Positions 50,504 through 57,586 of a stretch of DNA of 64,000 nt are shown piece after piece. How positions within the stretch are numbered: position 1 is the stretch's first letter; each line of letters opens with the position of its first letter. The notes under the pieces are model-generated. The model made no database searches. It had not been told where the DNA came from and saw nothing but the letters and a program-made list of their open reading frames with translations. This stretch comes from Saprospiraceae bacterium. GTDB lineage: Bacteria > Bacteroidota > Bacteroidia > Chitinophagales > Saprospiraceae. The DNA is taken from NCBI GenBank assembly GCA_013214355.1, contig JABSSL010000088.1, positions 24,913 to 88,912 on the forward strand, read 5' to 3'. The position numbers and the translations under genes were made by a program.

Positions 50504-52789
50504 ATGGAAAGTAAGTTCTTAATCGCGCTCTCAATGTTCGTTCTTATCATAAGGTTGTCCGCTCAACCTTACCCAGTGGATGCATTTGTGCGAATGCATC
50601 CACCTTTTTCTCCTTTCCTCGAAGATTGGAGCTCTCCGGCAAACGCTCCTCTCCATCTGCAGCTCCGATTGCAAGATGCCCAGGAAGATCAATACCCCGT
50701 AAAACTACGCATGAGCTGGCTTGGGCAAGGCATCAGAATCTCCACTAAAGCGGACTTTACTCAGATTCCGATACTACTTGATTATGGCGTCCCGCTGGAG
50801 ATGAGTGGCTCTGATTTGGCACCCTATCTAGATTGGAACAATTTACAAATAGAAGGCATTGACCCCAATACCTTATATCAGCATGGAGGTCGATTGCCGG
50901 AGGGGATCTACAATTTCTGCGTAGAAGTCCTGGATGCCCAACGGCCCAACGAAGCCCCCTTGTCCAATCAAACTTGCACGCTCGTGCAATTGGAGCTACT
51001 ACCTCCACCTCAGATTCTTTTCCCTGAGCAAGAAAGTCAGCTCCCCGAACTGCCAATCAACTTTCAGTGGATTCCACAACACCTAGGAAATTTCCCTATA
51101 CAGTACACCTTCAGCTTATACGAAAAGCGTCCTGGTCTATCAGATCTACAAATACTCAATAGCACAGCACCGCTGTACACTACGAATACCTTAGGTAATA
51201 CCTACCTACTCTATGACTCGGATGAACCACCTCTAGATCCGGGCATGAGTTATCTCGTTCAAATCGAAGTTGAGGATTTATTGGAACAGCATCATTTTCG
51301 GGCTGAAGGAAGGAGTCAGGTCCATACCTTCCACTATGGTGAAATCATGAACAGCAGCTGTCAACTATCGTCCCCAGCCTTAGCGGTACATGTGCAAGAT
51401 AGTCAGGGTTTCAATGCCTTCTGGACACAAATTGCCACTAGCCATAGTTACGAAATACAACTAGCTACGGATAGTAGTTTTATGGAAAACAGATCCAATC
51501 ATCATACCCATAGCGTGACAGACACATTTGTGAACTTCTCCGGATTGTTGTCGCAGCATCCTTACTATCTAAGGATTCGCGCAACAGCCGGAGAATGTTT
51601 TTCTGACTATAGTCAGATCGGGCCAATTAGGCTCAGCACGCGTTGTCACTTTCAAAAAGAGCTTGAATCGACCGTCTATAATTGTGGGCTAGAGGATGAG
51701 CAAATTGACCTGAGTCAGTCCTCGACCTTCCAACATCTACAGGAAGGAGATAGCATCTGGGCCCATCAGTTCCCTGTGGTAGTAAGCAAAGTAGTTGGGA
51801 AAGGGCCATTCAACGGCGAAGCTTACGGAAGTCTAGCTTACCTAAAACAAGCCCAGGTCAACTTCCAATTGAGAAACATTGAGATTGACCAGCAGTGTCG
51901 GCTCATCAGTGGGCAATTAGTGGTCACTGGAGGAGGAATTAAATTACTCGATGACAATGCATTGGCGCTCCTGAACAACCTTATTCAAGAGCTTGAGGTA
52001 TTGGAAGATTGGCTAGTTGTAGCAGAGGATATCCTATCCAGTATCGACCACATTATTGCAGAAGTTGAACGCTATTTACCGCTTAACATTATCAATAATC
52101 TTATGGAAGCGCAATTGGCTGCGCAAGCAGCACAACAAGCCTATGATGCGGCTCTGGAGGCGGGCGAGCCTGAGGAGATTCAAGCAGCCAAAGCTGGCTT
52201 AGAGGAGGCCATTACTGATCTAAAGGTCGCCTTAAACGCGTATAAATCAGCACTCTTAGAATTCCTCACCACCTGGCTGGAGGTAGCCGCACAAGTCTTC
52301 CAGGATCTGCTACAGGGTTGCTTCTTGGACCAGTTGAAAACGGCCTACCGAGGAGCTGAAATTGCACTTCGGGAGCTCGTTAACTCAGACACCGAAATTG
52401 CTTTGAGCAGCCTCCCGGTTTTTGATGGTAATTACCAGGAAATGAGTGCCGAACAAGAGCTGATTATCATCGAACCTTCTGACACAAGTGAGCAAGAGGC
52501 CTTTGATGTGCTATCGGCCGAGTTCTACCAAAAAGAAATGGATTATCTCCTTTGCCAAACCCTAAATAAATTGGAAACCGAAATAAAGAGTCCAGAAACT
52601 GTCGCTGCCTTTCAACAAATACTAGTAGAAATCAACGCCAATTCCCTAGCCATCATCGGAGAAGCCATTGGCCTTGGTCTACCTACCAGTGAAATTGTAC
52701 AGCAAGTGAAAGCAGTTCTGTACGAGGACCTGCAGCAATTAATCAAGCGGAGCACCTACCCTTCGGCCATCATCCTATCTACCCAATAA
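50504..52789 (+). CDS. Secreted fibronectin type III / TANFOR-like protein
   Basis: A 761-residue exported protein; an ATG at 50504 is preferred over the TTG directly before it. Signal peptide FLIALSMFVLIIRLSAQ, then a TANFOR-like opening (VDAFVRMHPPFSPFLEDWSS, KLRMSWLGQGIRI), and at least two fibronectin-III-like beta domains (LPINFQWIPQHLG; FNAFWTQIATSHSYEIQLATDSSF ... HPYYLRIRATAGECF). A helical, Ala/Glu-rich segment (about 534-603) suggests a coiled coil. It ends without a T9SS domain. It is followed 11 bp later by the large 1168-residue gene, so the two are probably made together; it may be a carrier or surface partner for that protein. The TANFOR call is by pattern memory only. Confidence 0.55.
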   Translation: MESKFLIALSMFVLIIRLSAQPYPVDAFVRMHPPFSPFLEDWSSPANAPLHLQLRLQDAQEDQYPVKLRMSWLGQGIRISTKADFTQIPILLDYGVPLEMSGSDLAPYLDWNNLQIEGIDPNTLYQHGGRLPEGIYNFCVEVLDAQRPNEAPLSNQTCTLVQLELLPPPQILFPEQESQLPELPINFQWIPQHLGNFPIQYTFSLYEKRPGLSDLQILNSTAPLYTTNTLGNTYLLYDSDEPPLDPGMSYLVQIEVEDLLEQHHFRAEGRSQVHTFHYGEIMNSSCQLSSPALAVHVQDSQGFNAFWTQIATSHSYEIQLATDSSFMENRSNHHTHSVTDTFVNFSGLLSQHPYYLRIRATAGECFSDYSQIGPIRLSTRCHFQKELESTVYNCGLEDEQIDLSQSSTFQHLQEGDSIWAHQFPVVVSKVVGKGPFNGEAYGSLAYLKQAQVNFQLRNIEIDQQCRLISGQLVVTGGGIKLLDDNALALLNNLIQELEVLEDWLVVAEDILSSIDHIIAEVERYLPLNIINNLMEAQLAAQAAQQAYDAALEAGEPEEIQAAKAGLEEAITDLKVALNAYKSALLEFLTTWLEVAAQVFQDLLQGCFLDQLKTAYRGAEIALRELVNSDTEIALSSLPVFDGNYQEMSAEQELIIIEPSDTSEQEAFDVLSAEFYQKEMDYLLCQTLNKLETEIKSPETVAAFQQILVEINANSLAIIGEAIGLGLPTSEIVQQVKAVLYEDLQQLIKRSTYPSAIILSTQ

Positions 52790-52800
52790 GATCATAAGCT

Positions 52801-55800
52801 ATGAGGTATATAAGCATCTATCTTTTTCTTAGCAGCTTCTTTCTCTCGCCCGGATTCTCCAATGATTATAAGCTCGGGTACTTGGGCCATCTGCAAGAAC
52901 AACTGGAAAAGCTCCAAGAGTACAACGCGACTTGTGTTCGCAATCAACAGCCAGAGCGCAGCATCTATTTCTTTCTCTATGAGCCAGGAAAGTCCCTGGA
53001 TTTTAATGAAATATCTGCCAGCTATGATTGGTTTAACTACTATCTCCTTCCTGGCTCTGGCAATGGTTTATTTGATGAACACAGCCTCACCTATCTCAAT
53101 GATCAACTAAAGGCTTTTAATCTAGGGGGCGAAGAAGTCCCCCAAACTAGTTCCGAACCGGCAGAGGTATATGCATTTTTCATCAATGATTTTAAGGGGT
53201 ATGTAGATGCCAAAGCCAGCCAGTTGGTCAGCAATGAGGAAGGATCTGTTTTGGAATATCTGGCAAGGGAAAAAGGCCAGGTTGGGCCTCATGCCTACGA
53301 AGACTACAGAACCTATCAAACAGCGCTGCAAGAAAGAGTCAGTCAATTTGATTTTGGCTCTACAGAGAATAAACTATTGATCTACGGATCCGGTTTCAAA
53401 GCCTACCAATGGAAGCATCAGTATGAACGTATTTATACGATCAACACCAGCACCAAAGGTGCTTTCCTGGCTTCTTCCTCGGCCTGTCGAAAAAGCTATC
53501 AACAGGAGCAATGGAAGCACCGTCAATTCCCCTTCCATTTTCCGACGAGTTCCAAAGCCTCTCGCCATTTCGCGAATGCTATCTTGTCTCAACTCGAGTT
53601 CCTCAGCTCTTCAAGCCTGCAACAAACCTGTGAGAATTGTGGTCCAGCCCTAGCCGGCTATTTGGAACAGCTTTGGGATCCTACCGCAAAAGAATTCTTA
53701 CGAACACGTTGCCAACAATTGAAGGACTTCCCTGCACGGCTGGAACATGCCTTTTCAATTGCTCAATTCATACAAAGTTTGGGCACTATCTATGATGACT
53801 ACGCAGCTCAAACCCTACCTCCCGATGAATACAACTGGAGTGGAATCTGGGATGAGTACCTTGCCTTTGAATCAGCCCTACATCATCATGAAACGGAAAT
53901 TTCGACGGCACACGAAAGATTAAGGGAAGCTATCGAGGCTGAGGATTGGTATCAGGTATTTATCTCCTTATACCACTTTAAGCGTCCAATCTACTTTGAG
54001 ACCCTACCTGTGATGGATCGAATCGCAGCCATAGAAGTATTGTCCACGGGACCGATGTTTGGTTACTGGTTATTGGGAGACCACGAAGCAATGGTTTTGT
54101 CTCTGCTGGATTTAGTCCCTGATGAGCCGCTTTACGTGGAGCAATTGTTGAATGAATTGAGGGCTAGTCCGGGGTTATTGCGGACTTTGTTCAAGAAGAT
54201 TGACAATCATTGGGTAGGAGAAGCAAGTCGCTTCAGATTCGTAAGTACCATCCATCGTCTAGTTGAAAAACGCCCAGCTAATCAACAAGCTAGTACCCCC
54301 TATACCATGGTTTGGGATCTTGCAGATCAATATGTGCTAAACTCCTTTGATTATGAAGTAGACATTACGAATACCGGGACGATAAACTTCTCTTTCCACA
54401 AGTGTACAGGTATAAATGAGGCCGACACTGATCTTCAATTCGGAAATTATCCTCGCCCATTCTGCGTAGAAAAGGAAACGGAGAATTGGCATAATGTAGA
54501 TCCTTTTGCGCTACTGGATATTGCTGTATTGGATCGCATCACCGTCATTGATGTATGTGGATCTAGTGGATGCGTAGGTAAACTCTTCAAAAAGGTGCCC
54601 GCCATACTAGCCGCCTATCTGATTCAACAAACAGCCATTAACGAGCGGATTGAGGAAGTGATGACTACACTGGAAATTGCTGGTTTAGGACTAGGCGTTG
54701 GAGAGTTAGCCTTAGCCATGCAACTCGGTAGTCGCCTACGCTTCCTAATGGCTGGCTATGTCCTTGCCTCGGATATCAGCTCTGTCGTAATATCTAGTGA
54801 CGCCTTTCAAACCTATCTGCTATCTGAACTAGGAGAGGAAGAGGGAAAAGCAGTGTACGAAAATCTACTGTTCTTCAACACCATAAATACGGTCCTAGCT
54901 GGAAGCGTCGGGCTCCTAGCTGTAGATGAGGCCGCAAAGGCCGTAGCCGCCGTAGACAAATTGAAAAAGATTGGGATTGATATCGAGCAAATTGAAGATC
55001 AATTAGGCTATTCGCTAGGCAACCTGACCGGAAAAGAATTGCAACAGCTCGCACAATCCATGCGTAGGGAGTTGAACTCCACTGATGAAGGTCGAGAGGT
55101 TCTTAGAGTGGCAAAGGCCGGATTGGGATTAGACGAGCTTACGCAAATCATAAACCAACTAAAGAATGCTGGAGCTTCGGAGGAGCTGATCGATAAGATC
55201 ATCTTAATGCCCTTAGATGATATAGAGCTCCTCCTCTCCCAGCTTTTGAGGAATAATAATCGACTCATTGCCAAATTTAATGGCACGATAGACTTGGTTG
55301 ATACCTGGCAGGTCTATCGTAAAAATCCACTATGGGAAGACATCTTGAATTGGGAAGAGGAAGTATTCTATCAACACTTCAGCGATCTAGACATCAGTCG
55401 CCCACTACGGGAACATTTTCAGACCTACCCAAGAATGATACGGGCCTACAAGGTACTTTCAGGGGACGCCTCCTTTGATTATTTGCCCTACAGAACCCAT
55501 CTCGATGATATCAAAACCATCGATGAATACCTGCAGGTCTACCCGGATCGTTTACCTCAACTAGAAAGCGATTTTGTGTCAGCGGCTGACAAGAAGGCTT
55601 TCATCCAGCAATTACTAGGTCCAGGACAGCCCGGCACGAAGATCTGGCATAGAGTCCGCGGTTTGTGGGAATCCATCAAGCTTCAGTATCGACCTTCTGA
55701 TGCTCATTTATCTGAATTCGAATTGGCACCTAATCTTATTTTGACGGAAGTATACCCTCCGTCGGGGGGTAAAGCAGGCCATTACAAGCGGTATTGGGAA

Positions 55801-56307
55801 CCCGGAACCAAGACCTTTGTCTTAGATGAAGGATTTAGATATGATGCTCCAAAATGGATCAAAGATGTCCCTGTTCCCCTAATTGAGGGAAAGGGGATTC
55901 CCACTTCCACCTATGTGACACTTAGACAAATCAAATACCTACAAATAGCCGAAGGAGGTATTCAAAAGCTGAAGCTAAGCTTGGTACAAAATGCTGAGAT
56001 TATGAGGGACATATACTTTATCATGCAGGAACACAATCTACTGAATCTACAAGAGGCTGGAGATTATCTACTAAGTAAAAGTGGAGTCCAATATGCGGTG
56101 ACCATGATCAAACAGGCAGGTTATGACATCAGTCAGGTAAAAATAGTAGATCATGGCTACACCCATTACTTAACAACTCGTGAAATCCGTGATAAGAAAC
56201 ATGTGGTCGAAATAACGGACCAATGGCTGCAGCAAAATAATTTGACATGGAATAGTAAATTTTATATACATTTTGATGTAATATTGGAACTGACCTCAAT
56301 CCCTTAA
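52801..56307 (+). CDS. Large secreted protein of unknown function, polymorphic-toxin-like layout
   Basis: A 1168-residue protein with a short signal peptide (YISIYLFLSSFFLSPGFS). No family was firmly recognised. Residues 20-590 are mixed alpha/beta with scattered Cys (CENCGPALAGYLEQLW). About 595-720 is a hydrophobic Ala/Gly/Leu-rich helical stretch (VPAILAAYLIQQT, IAGLGLGVGELALAMQ, LAGSVGLLAVDEAAKAVAAV), as seen before the toxin tip in Bacteroidota polymorphic toxins. After a helical linker, about 965-1168 reads like a separate domain (PNLILTEVYPPSGGKAGHYKRYW, VLDEGFRYDAPKWI, GYDISQVKIVDHGYTHY). A small gene starts 2 bp after the stop. A secreted effector with its immunity gene is an inference; a surface enzyme is also possible. 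Confidence 0.5.
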   Translation: MRYISIYLFLSSFFLSPGFSNDYKLGYLGHLQEQLEKLQEYNATCVRNQQPERSIYFFLYEPGKSLDFNEISASYDWFNYYLLPGSGNGLFDEHSLTYLNDQLKAFNLGGEEVPQTSSEPAEVYAFFINDFKGYVDAKASQLVSNEEGSVLEYLAREKGQVGPHAYEDYRTYQTALQERVSQFDFGSTENKLLIYGSGFKAYQWKHQYERIYTINTSTKGAFLASSSACRKSYQQEQWKHRQFPFHFPTSSKASRHFANAILSQLEFLSSSSLQQTCENCGPALAGYLEQLWDPTAKEFLRTRCQQLKDFPARLEHAFSIAQFIQSLGTIYDDYAAQTLPPDEYNWSGIWDEYLAFESALHHHETEISTAHERLREAIEAEDWYQVFISLYHFKRPIYFETLPVMDRIAAIEVLSTGPMFGYWLLGDHEAMVLSLLDLVPDEPLYVEQLLNELRASPGLLRTLFKKIDNHWVGEASRFRFVSTIHRLVEKRPANQQASTPYTMVWDLADQYVLNSFDYEVDITNTGTINFSFHKCTGINEADTDLQFGNYPRPFCVEKETENWHNVDPFALLDIAVLDRITVIDVCGSSGCVGKLFKKVPAILAAYLIQQTAINERIEEVMTTLEIAGLGLGVGELALAMQLGSRLRFLMAGYVLASDISSVVISSDAFQTYLLSELGEEEGKAVYENLLFFNTINTVLAGSVGLLAVDEAAKAVAAVDKLKKIGIDIEQIEDQLGYSLGNLTGKELQQLAQSMRRELNSTDEGREVLRVAKAGLGLDELTQIINQLKNAGASEELIDKIILMPLDDIELLLSQLLRNNNRLIAKFNGTIDLVDTWQVYRKNPLWEDILNWEEEVFYQHFSDLDISRPLREHFQTYPRMIRAYKVLSGDASFDYLPYRTHLDDIKTIDEYLQVYPDRLPQLESDFVSAADKKAFIQQLLGPGQPGTKIWHRVRGLWESIKLQYRPSDAHLSEFELAPNLILTEVYPPSGGKAGHYKRYWEPGTKTFVLDEGFRYDAPKWIKDVPVPLIEGKGIPTSTYVTLRQIKYLQIAEGGIQKLKLSLVQNAEIMRDIYFIMQEHNLLNLQEAGDYLLSKSGVQYAVTMIKQAGYDISQVKIVDHGYTHYLTTREIRDKKHVVEITDQWLQQNNLTWNSKFYIHFDVILELTSIP

Positions 56308-56309
56308 AG

Positions 56310-56840
56310 ATGAAAATTGATATCCTAGTCCTGGAAGAAGATCCAAAACGCTTCAAGAAAGCAGTAGATTTTTTCCGAGTTCGATCTTTGATCAAAGATC
56401 TGCAGGAGCACCATATCTTCCCAACCATCGTCACTTCCATTGAGCAAATGGAGGATGATACCTATTACCTCCTGGTTTTGACTAGGCTGTATGATTCCGC
56501 CTGGCTAGAAAAAAGTCCGAGCATGTTCGTCATGGGCGGGTCTATGGCCGATGTATTTCAAGGCTCACAGGAGTTCAATTTTGCGGGAATCTGTCGTCAT
56601 ATTCATTTTCGAGATCGTAGCCCCTATTTGTTTGGTCATCCGGTGGTAGGAAGCAAAATGCAGGTAGCCGGAGCCGATGAGCTGGAAGGTGAAGATTTAG
56701 GAGAGGGAGAGATCTTTGCCTTACTCCAACCCAAGACATTTCAGCCTACCGGTCTGATCCCCTTCCTATTAGAATACTTGAAGGTGTATGATGAATTGGG
56801 TTTAAAGCAAAGAGATGAACCCGTAGCCAGAAGATCCTAG
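56310..56840 (+). CDS. Hypothetical cytoplasmic protein, candidate immunity partner of the upstream gene
   Basis: A 176-residue acidic, soluble protein without signal peptide or membrane segment. The opening MKIDILVLEEDPKRFKKAVDFF and later YYLLVLTRLYDSAW look somewhat like a receiver-type alpha/beta fold, but the phosphoacceptor pattern is not clear. The rest (MFVMGGSMADVF, ICRHIHFRDRSPYLFGHPVVGSKMQV, LIPFLLEYLKVYDELG) is unfamiliar. The ATG follows the upstream TAA by two bases, so both are translated from one message. A small cytoplasmic protein tightly coupled to a large secreted, toxin-like protein is the classic position of an immunity gene; this is inference from context. Confidence 0.5.
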   Translation: MKIDILVLEEDPKRFKKAVDFFRVRSLIKDLQEHHIFPTIVTSIEQMEDDTYYLLVLTRLYDSAWLEKSPSMFVMGGSMADVFQGSQEFNFAGICRHIHFRDRSPYLFGHPVVGSKMQVAGADELEGEDLGEGEIFALLQPKTFQPTGLIPFLLEYLKVYDELGLKQRDEPVARRS

Positions 56841-56847
56841 ACCTGGG

Positions 56848-57585
56848 CTACATCCCCAAGGTAGATACCACTAGTGAACGCTTCCGAACGGATACTGGGA
56901 TTTTACTTCCATCCTTCATCAACAAATATCCACCATCTTGTTTGACAAAGGCTTTGACAAAGGGTACATGGACCAGGTGTGATTGGTGAACGCGGAGGAA
57001 GGCATGGTCCTTGAGCGTGGCTTCAAAAGATTTCAAAGTTTTAGTCACCAAGAGCTTTTCTCCATTCGAAAAAAAGAATCGGCAATAGTTACTCATCGAT
57101 TCGCAGCGAATAATTTGTCCAATTTCGACGATGTGGATCTTTTCCTGGGTATGAAGCGCTATCCGATCTGGGGCAACACTGGTCTTCATCTGTTCATTTA
57201 GCAGATCAAATTGTTGTTGATTAATCAATTGCACTTTGGCTCGTTGTACTGCCTCCTCCAATTCATCCGGATCTACCGGTTTGAGGAGATAGTCAACTGC
57301 AGCAAATCGAAAAGCTTTCACCGCGAAGTGATCTAGAGCCGTGGTAAAGATGATCTTTGCTTCCAGTTTATCCCCCAAGATTTCTAGCAGGTCAAAACCT
57401 GTTCCATCTTCTAGTTCAATATCCAGAAAAAGAAGATCTGGAGAAGATTGCCGTAGTAATTTAGCCCCTTGAATTACTGAGGGGGCATGACCAATCACCT
57501 CAATATCTGGGCAATTATCCCCCAAATGTAGTAGGAGATTCTCCTTGGCGACAGGATTGTCCTCGATGATAATGGCAGTTGGCAT
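56848..57585 (-). CDS. LytTR family response regulator
   Basis: A 245-residue response regulator. The receiver domain holds IIIEDNPVAKENL, the phosphoacceptor Asp55 in LLFLDIELEDGTGFDLLE, the Thr/Ala switch in IIFTTALDHFAVKAF and Lys in DYLLKPVDPDEL. From about 145 a LytTR DNA-binding domain follows (RIALHTQEKIHIVEIGQIIRCESMSNYCRFFF, FLRVHQSHLVHVPFVKAFVKQDGGYLLMKDGSKIPVS). Its start is one base from the stop of the upstream sensor kinase gene, so the two form one two-component system. Targets are unknown; it converges with the toxin-like operon at 7 bp distance. Confidence 0.92.
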   Translation of the reverse strand: MPTAIIIEDNPVAKENLLLHLGDNCPDIEVIGHAPSVIQGAKLLRQSSPDLLFLDIELEDGTGFDLLEILGDKLEAKIIFTTALDHFAVKAFRFAAVDYLLKPVDPDELEEAVQRAKVQLINQQQFDLLNEQMKTSVAPDRIALHTQEKIHIVEIGQIIRCESMSNYCRFFFSNGEKLLVTKTLKSFEATLKDHAFLRVHQSHLVHVPFVKAFVKQDGGYLLMKDGSKIPVSVRKRSLVVSTLGM

Positions 57586-57586
57586 A

